A DNA stretch of 64,000 nucleotides, taken from Anaerolineales bacterium. GTDB lineage: Bacteria; Chloroflexota; Anaerolineae; 4572-78; J111. A program made the position numbers and the translations under genes. Below are positions 50,839-59,565 of this stretch, piece by piece. The stretch is from contig JACKAU010000010.1 of the NCBI GenBank assembly GCA_020634855.1, positions 186,001 to 250,000 of the forward strand, given 5' to 3'. Under the pieces are notes generated by a model that saw only the letters and a program-made list of their open reading frames with translations, was not told where the DNA came from and did no database searches. Position 1 is the first letter of the stretch; each line of letters begins with the position of its first letter.

Positions 50839-52416
50839 GTGGGAGTTATCAAGCGGCAGCATAAAAGTAAACGTTGTTCCCGTTTCCTCATTGCTCTCTA
50901 CTGAAATTTTACCGCCGCACACTTCAACCATGCCGCGCACAATGGCTAACCCCAGACCGGCTCCGCCATGTTCACGGGTCAAGGTATGCTCAATTTGATA
51001 GAACCGGTCAAAAATACGATTCAAGAACTCTTGGGGAATCACGATACCGGTATTATTGAGGGCCATGTGGGCCTGATTGTCGATGTTCGCGGCGCGGAAA
51101 TTGATTTTTCCACCGGGCGGTGTAAATTTGGCCGCGTTGTGAATAAGGTTCATCAGGATTAAATCAAACTTTTCGCGATCGATGGTCATTTCCGGGAAAT
51201 CAGGCGGAATGTCGATGTTAATATCAATCTGTTTCTCTTTGACCAATAAGGAAATATCTTGGGTAACTTCTTGCAGCGCTTCTACCAAGGTAACAGAATC
51301 GCGGGTTAAGGCGACGGTACCGCTTTCAAGGTGCTGCAAATTCAACATATTGTCAATGAGGGACCGCAACCGCATCGCGTTTCGATTAATGTGAGCCAGA
51401 TAATTTTTCTGAAGATCATCAGCCTCTTCTTCCAACACGGTGGCGTAACCCATCAAAATGGCCAACGGCGTTCGGAGTTCGTGGGCGGCAATGTTGATAA
51501 ACTCACTTTTCATATGATCGAGCTGCTTGAGTTGTTTGTAAGCCTCTTGAATTTCCGTAAAAAGACGGGCATTCTCCAAGGCGATGCTGGCCTGCCCGCA
51601 CAATACCGATAGGAATTCGCTGTCACTGGGGGCAAAACTACTTTCTTCACGGGCTAAGACCAAAGCGCCCAAATTCGCATTCTGCGACTTCAACGGCGTG
51701 CTGATAACGGAAACAGACCCCAAATTTTTAAGAATGTTGTGATGGTTCAGTTCTGGCTCAGTAATATTGAACACCAACTGCTGGCCTATTTCAATCGTTT
51801 CTTGGGCCAAAGCGTTGCTGGCTACTTCATTCTGCTTGGTATAGTGTGATTTGGTACAGTCAAAGCGGGTGACAAGTTGACCATCTTTATCAACAATATA
51901 AAGGCCAACAAAATTAGCCTTTGTTTCTTTTGAGGCAATTTCGATGAGATGGTCAAGTAGATCGAGTTCGTTAGTGGTTCTCATTAAATTTTTATTTAAT
52001 TCAAAGAGCGGAATTAACGAACGCAACCGAAAATTTTCTTTTTTGAGTCGCTCTTTCTCCAAAGCTTTGGTAACGGCAACATTTAAATCTCGAGGAGTGA
52101 ACGGTTTTAGGATAAATTCATCAATACCCAGCTTGACGGCATTGATGGCCATATCCATCGTACTAAACCCGGTCATAGTCACGCAAATAATTCCCGGGTC
52201 GGACTGTTTTAAGATTTGAGCAATTTCTAACCCACTCATGCCTGGCATTTTGATGTCGGTTAGCAGCAAGTCAAAATGCTCTCGATTGGTTAACTCGATA
52301 ACTTCATAACCGCTGCCGGCGGTTCTTACGTCGTAGCCCTGAGTTTCGAGGATTCGTTTACAAAGATCAAGAACATCTTTCTCATCGTCAACGATAAGCA
52401 CTTTTTCTTTGGGCAT
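50812..52416 (-). CDS. Response regulator-GAF-histidine kinase hybrid
   Basis: 534 residues, cytoplasmic. N-terminal receiver (VLIVDDEKDVLDLCKRI, phospho-acceptor in LLLTDIKMPGMSG, lysine in EFILKPFTP), then a GAF domain (about 150-290), HisKA with FINIAAHELRTPLAILMG (His near 308) and HATPase_c with LILMNLIHNAAKFTPPGG and GGAGLGLAIVRGMVEV. The receiver at the front suggests it is controlled by an upstream kinase and signals onward by its own kinase module. The final residues overlap miaA tail to tail. The signal is unknown. Confidence 0.92.
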   Translation of the reverse strand: MPKEKVLIVDDEKDVLDLCKRILETQGYDVRTAGSGYEVIELTNREHFDLLLTDIKMPGMSGLEIAQILKQSDPGIICVTMTGFSTMDMAINAVKLGIDEFILKPFTPRDLNVAVTKALEKERLKKENFRLRSLIPLFELNKNLMRTTNELDLLDHLIEIASKETKANFVGLYIVDKDGQLVTRFDCTKSHYTKQNEVASNALAQETIEIGQQLVFNITEPELNHHNILKNLGSVSVISTPLKSQNANLGALVLAREESSFAPSDSEFLSVLCGQASIALENARLFTEIQEAYKQLKQLDHMKSEFINIAAHELRTPLAILMGYATVLEEEADDLQKNYLAHINRNAMRLRSLIDNMLNLQHLESGTVALTRDSVTLVEALQEVTQDISLLVKEKQIDINIDIPPDFPEMTIDREKFDLILMNLIHNAAKFTPPGGKINFRAANIDNQAHMALNNTGIVIPQEFLNRIFDRFYQIEHTLTREHGGAGLGLAIVRGMVEVCGGKISVESNEETGTTFTFMLPLDNSHLNNRRLIL

Positions 52417-52584
52417 TGGGCTATTCTCCCTGAGTCACATCCTCTAATGTTTCGAACAAATCTAACGGCCTAACAAATTATACCATTCGTGGAAGAGCCT
52501 GTCTAGGCATCGCCAAAAAAATCCCGGAGGGAGTTGAGAGTTTGGTTGAGGTTGGCAATTAGTTCAGCTTGGACGAGGGTAAAG

Positions 52585-53343
52585 TTATTCTCGAATCGCT
52601 TGCCGTATTTGGTAAGCCAGCGCTCCGAACGATTCACGATATTCAATACCCTGAGGCCGGGGCCGAGGGAGATCGATTTGAAAATCGGCGGCGATGACCG
52701 CTGGCCGAGGACTGAGTACCAACACCCGGTCGGCCAGGAGAACCGCTTCATGGATATTGTGGGTCACCATAATGGCTGTCAACTTTTGGGTTCGCCATAA
52801 GTGGAGGATTTCGCGGTTGAGACGTTCGCGGGTCAGCGCATCGAGGGCGCCAAACGGCTCATCCAGCAGGAGAATACGAGGCTGCTGCACCAGCGCCCGG
52901 GCCACGGCCACGCGCTGCTCCATCCCGCCTGATAGTTCCCGAGGGTGGGCTTGAGCGAATTCGCTTAAGCCCACCAGTTGTAATATGCGTTGGCCTTTCT
53001 CATTGGCTTCTTGACGGGGAACGCCTTGAATTTGAAGTGGTAAGGTCACATTATCTAACACCGTTCGCCACGGCATTAAGTTGGGTTTTTGGAAGACCAT
53101 ACTGATTTCTTGAGGTGGCGCTACCAACGGCTGGCCAGCCAGTAACACCGCGCCTTCGGTCGGCGTCAGCAGTCCGCCTAGCATCTGCAAGAGAGTAGTC
53201 TTGCCGCTGCCCGATGGCCCGACAATACAGACAAATTCGCCGGGCATCACTGAAAAATTGATGTTATCGACTACAAGTAGTTCACCATAAGTTGTTTCAT
53301 AAGCCTTTGTCAGTGATTTTACTTGCAGAATCGGCGAGACCAT
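52585..53343 (-). CDS. Riboflavin ABC transporter, ATP-binding subunit (predicted)
   Basis: 252 residues, NitT/TauT-type ABC ATPase: Walker A IVGPSGSGKTTLLQMLGG, Q-loop VFQKPNLMPWRTVLDNV, signature ELSGGMEQRVAVARAL, Walker B RILLLDEPFGALDALT, and H-loop VTHNIHEAVLLADRV. It powers the permease and binding protein encoded just upstream. All three lie downstream of an FMN riboswitch, so riboflavin or a related flavin is the likely cargo. It starts 11 bases after the binding-protein stop. Confidence 0.88.
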   Translation of the reverse strand: MVSPILQVKSLTKAYETTYGELLVVDNINFSVMPGEFVCIVGPSGSGKTTLLQMLGGLLTPTEGAVLLAGQPLVAPPQEISMVFQKPNLMPWRTVLDNVTLPLQIQGVPRQEANEKGQRILQLVGLSEFAQAHPRELSGGMEQRVAVARALVQQPRILLLDEPFGALDALTRERLNREILHLWRTQKLTAIMVTHNIHEAVLLADRVLVLSPRPAVIAADFQIDLPRPRPQGIEYRESFGALAYQIRQAIRE

Positions 53344-53354
53344 AACAGGTAAAA

Positions 53355-54353
53355 CTACTGCTCCTCAACGAACTGATTAGTGTAAAGTTCTTCAAGCGTG
53401 ACGTCGCCCTCAAGCAGACCGGTTCCCTTCATAAAATCGAGCGACGTCTGCCAGGATTCAGGGCTTGAAACGCCAAGCTGATCGCTGCGCCACAGTTCGA
53501 TCGAAGCATCCAAAACTTGCTTTTGAACCGGCGCTTCCTCATCGGTCATTTCAGGGATGACCTTCCGTACAATTTCAAACGCTTCGTCCGGATGTTCGAT
53601 AGTGTAGCTCAACCCCTTCAGGCTGGCGTTAACCATTCGCTGAACGAGATCCGGATTTTCGGCCATCAACTTGTCGCCAACCACGATGCCGTTTGAGACT
53701 AAGTCAATGTAATCGGAGACTTCGATGACGTCAACATTAATGCCTTCATTTTCGAGCTGGATAGGTTCGTTGACAATATAGACCATCGTAGCATCGACGG
53801 CGCCCTGCTGGATGGCGGCTGCCTGAGTGAAGCCGATATCTTGCAGTGTAAGCTTGTTTTCATCCAGCCCGCCTTCTTGAACCAACGCCTTCCAGCCGAT
53901 AAAGCTGGCCCCAAAAAAGCCGGGCAGACCAATTTTCTTGCCGACTAGATCGCTTAGTTGGGTTATCCCTTTCTCAGATGGAGACATCAGGCCTACGGGG
54001 TAACGTTGATACCATTTCATCACATATGTGATCGGCACCTCTTGGGAGCGGGCCAAGATCACCTGATCGCCGCTGGCCAGCGCAAACTCGCGCTCGCCTT
54101 GAGCGGTTAGAGCAATGAAATCGGTTTCAAAACCGTACTCGATTTCTACTTCAAGCCCTTCATCGGCATAAAAGCCTTTGCTCTGAGCTACATAAAATGG
54201 AGCAAATTGAACATTGGGAATATAGCCTGCCCCTAAAGTTACCTTTTGAATTTCCGCAGGTGGTTTGACCGTCTCTTCCTGGGCGCTGGCTGAACAACCG
54301 GCCAGGATTAATAAGCCTACCAATAGAAAGATTGGTAACCAGCGTGTCTTCAT
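53355..54353 (-). CDS. ribY: Riboflavin-binding lipoprotein RibY (predicted)
   Basis: 332 residues. Lipoprotein signal LLVGLLILAGC, then an NMT1/THI5-like periplasmic-type binding domain: GYIPNVQFAPFYVAQSKGFY, EVEIEYGFETDFIALTAQGE, LASGDQVILARSQEVPITYV and GLPGFFGASFIGWKALVQEG. NMT1/THI5-like proteins also carry pyrimidine (HMP) or alkanesulfonate. The FMN riboswitch upstream points to flavin uptake, as predicted for RibXY systems of Chloroflexota. AGGAG lies upstream of the ATG. Confidence 0.85.
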   Translation of the reverse strand: MKTRWLPIFLLVGLLILAGCSASAQEETVKPPAEIQKVTLGAGYIPNVQFAPFYVAQSKGFYADEGLEVEIEYGFETDFIALTAQGEREFALASGDQVILARSQEVPITYVMKWYQRYPVGLMSPSEKGITQLSDLVGKKIGLPGFFGASFIGWKALVQEGGLDENKLTLQDIGFTQAAAIQQGAVDATMVYIVNEPIQLENEGINVDVIEVSDYIDLVSNGIVVGDKLMAENPDLVQRMVNASLKGLSYTIEHPDEAFEIVRKVIPEMTDEEAPVQKQVLDASIELWRSDQLGVSSPESWQTSLDFMKGTGLLEGDVTLEELYTNQFVEEQ

Positions 54354-54377
54354 ATTATTTATTCTTCTCCTTTGATA

Positions 54378-55211
54378 TTATTGACGCCAGGCCAGCAACC
54401 AACGCTCTAACCCGGTGACAATCAAATACAAACTCAGTGATATAGCGGCCAAAGCAATCAGGGCCGCAAACATCATCGGGGTGTTAAACAACCCTTTCGA
54501 TAGGCTGATGAGATAGCCCAGCCCTCGATCAGCCCCAACAAACTCACCAACTACCGCGCCAATCACCGACAGCGTGACCCCTATTTTCAACCCGCCGAGC
54601 AGCACCGGCATCGCCGCCGGAACTTCCAACATGATGAACGTCTGCCAGCGATTAGCCTGCAGCGACCGCATCAACGTTTTCAAACCCTTATCGACGGAAC
54701 GAATGCCGACAATGGTATTAACCAAAATGGGGAAAAATACCACCAACGCACAGATGAGAATTTTGCTGATTTGGCCGGAACCAAACCAAATGACCAGCAG
54801 TGGGGCAATTGCCACCGCCGGGACCGACTGTGAGGCCACAATGTAAGGACCGGTCAATCGCTCCAGTAGCGGGCTTTTCGCCAGCAGATAGCCCAGGATT
54901 GTCGCGGTCGATAAACCCAAGGCCAACCCGCCCACAATCTCGACCAATGTCGTCTGGGTGTGATGCCAGAGCGTGCCATCAAACGTAATTTCAACCAATT
55001 TATTGAACACACTGAGCGGATCGGGCAAGATAAAAGTGGGGTAATCGCCGACTTTGGCTATAAGCGCCCATAGACTGATCAGCAAAACGATTCCGGCCGG
55101 CAGCGCGATCAACTCCAGCCGATTTTTTCGCCATCGACGTTTTTGAACTCCAGGTCGATGTTCTAAGGGATGAACTTGTTGAGATGGTGCAATCTTAATG
55201 GTTTGTTGCAT
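54378..55211 (-). CDS. ribX: Riboflavin ABC transporter permease RibX (predicted)
   Basis: 277 residues, BPD_transp_1 family permease with about six membrane segments. The EAA loop region reads VDKGLKTLMRSLQANRWQTF. First TM: LIALPAGIVLLISLWALIA. First gene after the FMN riboswitch and two terminators. AGGGAG lies before the ATG. It forms a transporter with the binding protein (24 bases downstream) and the ATPase. The substrate is inferred from the riboswitch and the binding-protein family, not from the permease itself. Confidence 0.87.
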   Translation of the reverse strand: MQQTIKIAPSQQVHPLEHRPGVQKRRWRKNRLELIALPAGIVLLISLWALIAKVGDYPTFILPDPLSVFNKLVEITFDGTLWHHTQTTLVEIVGGLALGLSTATILGYLLAKSPLLERLTGPYIVASQSVPAVAIAPLLVIWFGSGQISKILICALVVFFPILVNTIVGIRSVDKGLKTLMRSLQANRWQTFIMLEVPAAMPVLLGGLKIGVTLSVIGAVVGEFVGADRGLGYLISLSKGLFNTPMMFAALIALAAISLSLYLIVTGLERWLLAWRQ

Positions 55212-55250
55212 GGCGTTATCTCCCTGTCTTCCAGTAAATCAGATTGTGCT

Positions 55251-55290
55251 AAAACAAAAAGCCCCGAACGTTATCACAACATTCGGGGCA
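55251..55290 (-). terminator. Terminator 2 in the ribXY leader
   Basis: On the minus strand GCCCCGAA and TTCGGGGC arms (55288-55261) with an inner AAC/GTT extension are followed by TTTTTGTTTT. It lies 40 bases before the ribX start codon. Confidence 0.8.
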
Positions 55291-55452
55291 GAGTAACTTC
55301 AAAATACAAAACGAAGCTTCAAGATTATCAACAACCGCATCGATGGGCCGGCAGCGGCTGGGTAAGCAAACATAGACAGATCGCCCGGTTGCGGATCGAT
55401 TCAGACCGATCCGGCGATATGCCAACATTCATCCCGCTTTTAACCGCCCTAT

Positions 55453-55487
55453 AAACAAAAATCCGAAGTACGCAGACGCACTTCGGA
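55453..55487 (-). terminator. Terminator 1, probable expression platform of the FMN riboswitch
   Basis: On the minus strand CCGAAGT/ACTTCGG arms (55486-55463) are followed by ATTTTTG. It begins about 45 bases after the 3' end of the aptamer, a usual place for a transcription-terminating platform. Confidence 0.75.
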
Positions 55488-55532
55488 GCGGTTGCCTGTA
55501 GAATCTTAAAAGAAAGGGTATTCTAAAGCATA

Positions 55533-55724
55533 ACCTTCTCTCATCCGGACTATACCGTCGGCTTCAGATTTTCACTGAATCGGCGCTAACTAGTGGTTTG
55601 TTGTTTGATGACCACATCACCTAAGGTGGGTTAGCGTTCGCGGGCTTGGCTGCCCTTCACAGCCTCACCGCCGGTCGGGAATTGTTGCATCTGTTAAGAA
55701 TTCAACTCACCCTGCCCCGAAGGT
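55533..55724 (-). promoter_or_regulatory. FMN riboswitch (RFN element)
   Basis: The minus strand carries the RFN consensus pieces in order: TTCGGGGCAGGGTGA, TTCCCGACCGGCGGTGA, AGCCCGCGAACG, then a variable arm, CAGTGAAAATCTGAAGCC, GACGGTATAGTCCGGATG and AGAGAAGG. P1 is closed by ACCTTC (55724-55719) with GAAGGT (55538-55533). It precedes ribX-ribY-ATPase, so FMN should switch the transporter off. The class is certain. Confidence 0.96.
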
Positions 55725-55747
55725 ACTAATATTCATTTGTTAAGTCG

Positions 55748-55776
55748 ATTATAGTTACTTATATAGAGTGTGTCAA
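55748..55776 (-). promoter_or_regulatory. Consensus sigma-70 promoter of the rib transporter operon
   Basis: On the minus strand TTGACA (55776-55771) and TATAAT (55753-55748) are exact consensus boxes with a 17-base spacer. The expected start near 55741 is just before the riboswitch. Confidence 0.88.
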
Positions 55777-55787
55777 ATTAAACTTTC

Positions 55788-57359
55788 TTACAACCCACCT
55801 TCCTCAACAACAAATGTGGCTGTGCCAACTACTTCACCATCGACTTCCAGCGTGACTTTATAAGGGCCGGGCCGGAACCCACCGGTTGGACCATAGAACA
55901 CCCAGGCTGTGCCGGTTTCCGAGTAACTGCTGGGCCAGACATCTTCATAAATATCAAGCTCGGTATCACCCCAGGTCCAACGGTGGGCCCACGGGGTGCC
56001 GGCTTCGATACGTCCGTAGTCGAAGAATAAGTAGATCGGATCATTGTTAGGTAAAAAGTGGGTACCGACCTTCTCCGGCTCGCTGTCCGATGAAATCGCG
56101 TGGGCCAATCTTAAATTGGTGAACGGGCTGTTGGCCTCGATTACCGGCGGACCGGGGGTAGGAATCGGAACGGGTGTTGATGTGACCGTGGGCGTGGCCG
56201 GCACGGCGGTTGGCGACGGGGCGGTGGGGGTTGCACTGGGCGTTAGCGGCACCAGAACAACCTGAGCCGACTCTGGCTGCGGTTGCGTGGCCGGCTGTGT
56301 AGCCGGAGTATTCGACTCGCCGGCGGTAGGCGGTAGTGCGGGCATCGCCTCTGTTATCTCGCTGGCATTGGACTGCCAGGCCACCCAGGCCGACACGGTG
56401 ACAAAACCAGCCGCCAGTAGGAACAAAATCAACAGCACTACCAATATGCCCCACAACCACGGCTGGCTAAAGATCGAGACAGGCGCTTGCTCAACGCCCG
56501 TGAGCTGTGGTTTGGCGGTTGATGAGGTTCGCACCGGGGCTGATCCCTCCGTCGCCGCTGTTAAGGCCCGCGTAAATTCCGCACCGGTGGTGTACCGCAG
56601 TTCCAACCCTTTTGAGAGCATGCGACTAACGGCTTCACTCAGTGGAATAGAGATGTCAGGATTAACCGCGTGTAGCAGGCGGGGCTGTTCGTAGGCTTGC
56701 GCATGCAGCACCGCCGCGACCTCACCGGTAAACGGCGGTTGCCCACTTAACATTTGATAACACAACACCCCCAACGAATACAGGTCAGAATAGCGGCTCG
56801 GTCCCTGGCCTTTAACCCGTTCCGGAGCCAGCGTTTCCGGCGAGCCAATGGCAAAGCCTTGTTTGACCAAACTGGTGCCGACCATCGCCTGGGTCTGCCC
56901 GAAATCGGCCACGGTGACGTGATCTTCCGGACCAATGTAAACCCGTTTAGCCGACAAATCGCCGTGCATAATCGATTTTTGGTGGGCATAATCGAGGGCC
57001 GCCGCAATCTGGCGGGCAATGGTCAGCATCCGCTGCGGGGGCAGAGGGCCTTCCGCCTCGATGATTTTCGCCAGCGGTTGGGCATCGATGAACTCTCGGA
57101 CAATGTAGAGGGTGTTCTCTTCCTGATCCACCTCATGAGTGCGGACAATATTGGGATGATCTAGTTTTAGGGTCTGGCGGGTAATGTCCTTGAAACGCTG
57201 GACGAAAAACTCATCGAACATAAATTGTGGAGCAACGACCTTAATGGCGACCGTCTTGCCGTCGGCTTTACGATGCCCCTGATAGGCAATTGTCAAATCG
57301 CCTCGACCTAACTCCTCGTCGAGAACGTAATTTTCCAGTTCAGTGGTTACAGAAACCAT
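55788..57359 (-). CDS. Ser/Thr protein kinase-like membrane protein (degenerate active site)
   Basis: About 523 residues. N-terminal kinase fold: LGRGDLTIAYQG, VAIKVV (Lys near 40), MHGDLSAKRVYI, VADFGQTQAM, LAPERVKG and DLYSLGVLCYQMLSGQPPF. In the catalytic loop the usual HRDLKPxN reads HGDLSAKR, so the catalytic Asp is present but the Lys and metal-binding Asn are not, and the third loop Gly is Thr. A TM segment (LWGILVVLLILFLLAAGFV) leads to a Pro/Thr linker and a beta-rich outside domain. It may be a pseudokinase or a weak kinase. Start 57359 is uncertain; 57371 is an alternative. Confidence 0.82.
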   Translation of the reverse strand: MVSVTTELENYVLDEELGRGDLTIAYQGHRKADGKTVAIKVVAPQFMFDEFFVQRFKDITRQTLKLDHPNIVRTHEVDQEENTLYIVREFIDAQPLAKIIEAEGPLPPQRMLTIARQIAAALDYAHQKSIMHGDLSAKRVYIGPEDHVTVADFGQTQAMVGTSLVKQGFAIGSPETLAPERVKGQGPSRYSDLYSLGVLCYQMLSGQPPFTGEVAAVLHAQAYEQPRLLHAVNPDISIPLSEAVSRMLSKGLELRYTTGAEFTRALTAATEGSAPVRTSSTAKPQLTGVEQAPVSIFSQPWLWGILVVLLILFLLAAGFVTVSAWVAWQSNASEITEAMPALPPTAGESNTPATQPATQPQPESAQVVLVPLTPSATPTAPSPTAVPATPTVTSTPVPIPTPGPPVIEANSPFTNLRLAHAISSDSEPEKVGTHFLPNNDPIYLFFDYGRIEAGTPWAHRWTWGDTELDIYEDVWPSSYSETGTAWVFYGPTGGFRPGPYKVTLEVDGEVVGTATFVVEEGGL

Positions 57360-57429
57360 CACTATTTCCATTCCTTCCAAAAGCTCTAACTGTAGCTACC
57401 CTTATGCGTTGTGAAGGATAGACAAACGG

Positions 57430-58401
57430 CTAGGCCTTAGTTGTTAAATCTCGGAGGGCCGGTACGCCGGCCAGCGACGTGGCCTGCTGCACCGCATCGA
57501 TCACGGCTTGAGCAACAGCCTCGGCGGCGAAAGCCCCGATCAGGTTCACATCTCCCGGCTGTCCCTGGCCGGTGGATAGGGCAAACAGGGTGTCCCCGTC
57601 AAACATGGTGTGGGTCGGCCTGATTGTACGGGCTAAACCGTTATGGGCCATTTGCGCCACTTTGTTGGCCGTCTCTTTAGACAACGGGGCATTGGTGGCC
57701 ACGAGGCCAATCACCGTGTTCCCAGGTTTGATAAAAGCTCCCGTTGTTTGTTTCATCACCTGCATGGTATCGGCAAAGCCCCCGTCTGGCAATTTTCGCG
57801 CTCCGGCCAAAATCTGCCCCGATTGCGGATCGATTACATCGCCAAAACAGTTGACGGCAATGAGCGCTCCCACAAAAAGATTGGGCCTCACCTCGATCAC
57901 AGCCGTGCCGACGCCCGCCTTCACCGCCGCTTGCGGCCCAAGGATCTTGCCCACCGTGGCTCCGGTTCCGGCGCCAATAGAGCCGGCTTGCGGCTCTGAC
58001 GGCTCGGTGACGGCGTTCTGGCAAGCCGCGTACCCCATAGCTGTATCGGGCCGAATATCGCTCCGACCGATAAGTAGATCAAACAAAACCGCGGCCGGGA
58101 CAATGGGTACGTAGGCCACGTTTACGTCCAGGCCGAAATGATGCTCTTCCAGCCAGCGCATCACTCCATCGGCGGCGGCCAGACCAAAGGCGCTGCCACC
58201 GGCCAATAGAACCGCATTCACCTTTTCAACTAGATGCATAGGCTGGAGCAGGCTTATTTCTCGCGTACCCGGCGCGCCGCCGCGCTGATCGACGCCACAA
58301 ATGGCCCCAGCGGTGGTTAAAACGACAGTACAACCTGTAGCGGCTGCTAAATTTTGGGCATGCCCAACTTGAATACCAGGAATTTGGTTAAAAAGTGTCA
58401 T
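57430..58401 (-). CDS. P1/S58-family aminopeptidase (DmpA-like)
   Basis: 323 residues. Ntn-type self-cleaving peptidase family: IPGIQVGHAQN at the start, VLTTAGAICGVDQRGGAPGT, NAVLLAGGSAFGLAAADGVM, YVPIVPAAVLFDL, GSIGAGTGATVGK and GLVATNAPLSKETANKVA, the last holding the processing site region. Members are L-aminopeptidases/D-esterases acting on small peptides or amides. ATG at 58401 with AAGG upstream and a TATAAT only 12 bases before the start, so its leader is very short. Confidence 0.9.
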   Translation of the reverse strand: MTLFNQIPGIQVGHAQNLAAATGCTVVLTTAGAICGVDQRGGAPGTREISLLQPMHLVEKVNAVLLAGGSAFGLAAADGVMRWLEEHHFGLDVNVAYVPIVPAAVLFDLLIGRSDIRPDTAMGYAACQNAVTEPSEPQAGSIGAGTGATVGKILGPQAAVKAGVGTAVIEVRPNLFVGALIAVNCFGDVIDPQSGQILAGARKLPDGGFADTMQVMKQTTGAFIKPGNTVIGLVATNAPLSKETANKVAQMAHNGLARTIRPTHTMFDGDTLFALSTGQGQPGDVNLIGAFAAEAVAQAVIDAVQQATSLAGVPALRDLTTKA

Positions 58402-58517
58402 ATAAACCTTAAGATTATACGCCGGTGGTTGAATTTTCCTTTGATCAATTTTCAGAAATCATCTTTACTTGATATGGAACCGGTCTTTATTTTAGGCGAT
58501 TAAACCTTCATATTTTC

Positions 58518-58547
58518 TTGATAACTTGCCCTACATAAGGCTATAAT
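58518..58547 (+). promoter_or_regulatory. Promoter of cobU
   Basis: TTGATA (58518-58523) and TATAAT (58542-58547) with an 18-base spacer. The predicted start near 58554 leaves about 38 bases of leader; no cobalamin riboswitch is visible in it. Confidence 0.7.
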
Positions 58548-58591
58548 GTTAACATGACAACAATAAATTTTTGGGGATATAGGAGTTTGGA

Positions 58592-59137
58592 TTGGCCGGT
58601 TTAATCTTGATCTTAGGCGGTGCTCGTAGTGGGAAAAGTAGTTACGCGGAAAAGTTAGCCGCCGAAATGGGGCGGCGTGTCCTGTACATTGCCACCGCTG
58701 AGGCCCGGGATGAAGAGATGGCGGCGCGGATTGAGATCCATCGCCAAACCCGGCCCGAGCACTGGCGAACTTTAGAAGCCTCCAGTGATGTTGGCCGCGC
58801 TTTACTGGCCTTGGATGAGCACCCCCAGGTATTATTGCTCGATTGTTTGACCCTCCTGGTTTCAAACATTCTGTTGGCGCAGGAGGCCGAGCCGGAAGCG
58901 GTCATCGAGATGACCGTGCACAAAGAAATCGAGGCGCTTATTGCCGCCCAATCGGATCTTGACATCCCCCTCATTATCGTATCTAATGAAGTGGGGTTGG
59001 GACTCGTTCCTCCATATCCATTGGGACGAGTTTATCGTGACATCTTGGGAAGAGCAAATCAGCATTTAGCTGCTGAAGCCAGCAAAGTCATATTCATGGT
59101 TGCCGGTTTGCCGATGACCGTAAAAGAGGAAGGTTGA
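58592..59137 (+). CDS. cobU: Adenosylcobinamide kinase / guanylyltransferase CobU
   Basis: 181 residues. P-loop ILGGARSGKSSYAEKLA, RVLYIATAEARDEEMAARIE, IHRQTRPEHWRTLEA with the guanylylated-histidine region, LLLDCLTLLVSN and VSNEVGLGLVPPYPLGRVYR with DILGRANQ. It phosphorylates and activates adenosylcobinamide in assembly of the lower part of B12. The start is TTG 58592 with AGGAG 6 bases before it. It would support the corrinoid methyltransferases at 26-33 kb. The next gene starts 3 bases after its stop. Confidence 0.94.
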   Translation: MAGLILILGGARSGKSSYAEKLAAEMGRRVLYIATAEARDEEMAARIEIHRQTRPEHWRTLEASSDVGRALLALDEHPQVLLLDCLTLLVSNILLAQEAEPEAVIEMTVHKEIEALIAAQSDLDIPLIIVSNEVGLGLVPPYPLGRVYRDILGRANQHLAAEASKVIFMVAGLPMTVKEEG

Positions 59138-59140
59138 GAC

Positions 59141-59563
59141 ATGCTATCAATAAATTTGGCCCAACAGTTAAAAGTATCAGGCTTAGAATGGCAGCTCCAA
59201 AAGAACGATTTTTTCCATATCCCCGACCGCGGGTTTGATGATACGGTCTTTGTGGTTACGGATATGACCGTTTTGGTTGAAAAATTGCACGGCAATTTAG
59301 CCATTACCTTTCACGGAACGGTCGAATGGGCATTAGATCATGTCTTGGTGACCGAGTTGGTCTGGCTGCCTAGCGAGAGCCAGTTACGGGAGGAATTAGA
59401 AAAGCACCTGATTGGCGAGACTGAACCCTCGCTGGTTTTGATCAGCACCGCCGACGGCTACCGCTGCGAAATTCGGTTCAAAGGGGAGTTTTTGGCCTTT
59501 GAAGCTTTTGGCGTGAGCGATGTTTACGCGACGGCGCTGCTGTACGTCCTGCAAAACAAGTAA
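59141..59563 (+). CDS. Conserved hypothetical protein coupled to cobU
   Basis: 140 residues, soluble. SGLEWQLQKNDFFHIPDRGF, DDTVFVVTDMT, AITFHGTVEWALDHV, ELVWLPSESQLREELEKHL and DGYRCEIRFKGEFLAFEAFG. Similar short proteins are common in Chloroflexota and are sometimes auto-labelled CpaE-like, which the sequence does not support (no ATPase motif). It starts 3 bases after the cobU stop, so probably co-translated; whether it has a B12 role is unknown. Confidence 0.78.
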   Translation: MLSINLAQQLKVSGLEWQLQKNDFFHIPDRGFDDTVFVVTDMTVLVEKLHGNLAITFHGTVEWALDHVLVTELVWLPSESQLREELEKHLIGETEPSLVLISTADGYRCEIRFKGEFLAFEAFGVSDVYATALLYVLQNK

Positions 59564-59565
59564 CC

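Noticed and set aside
58548..58591. Cobalamin riboswitch before cobU
   Set aside because: The leader after the promoter is only about 40 bases and lacks the B12-box.
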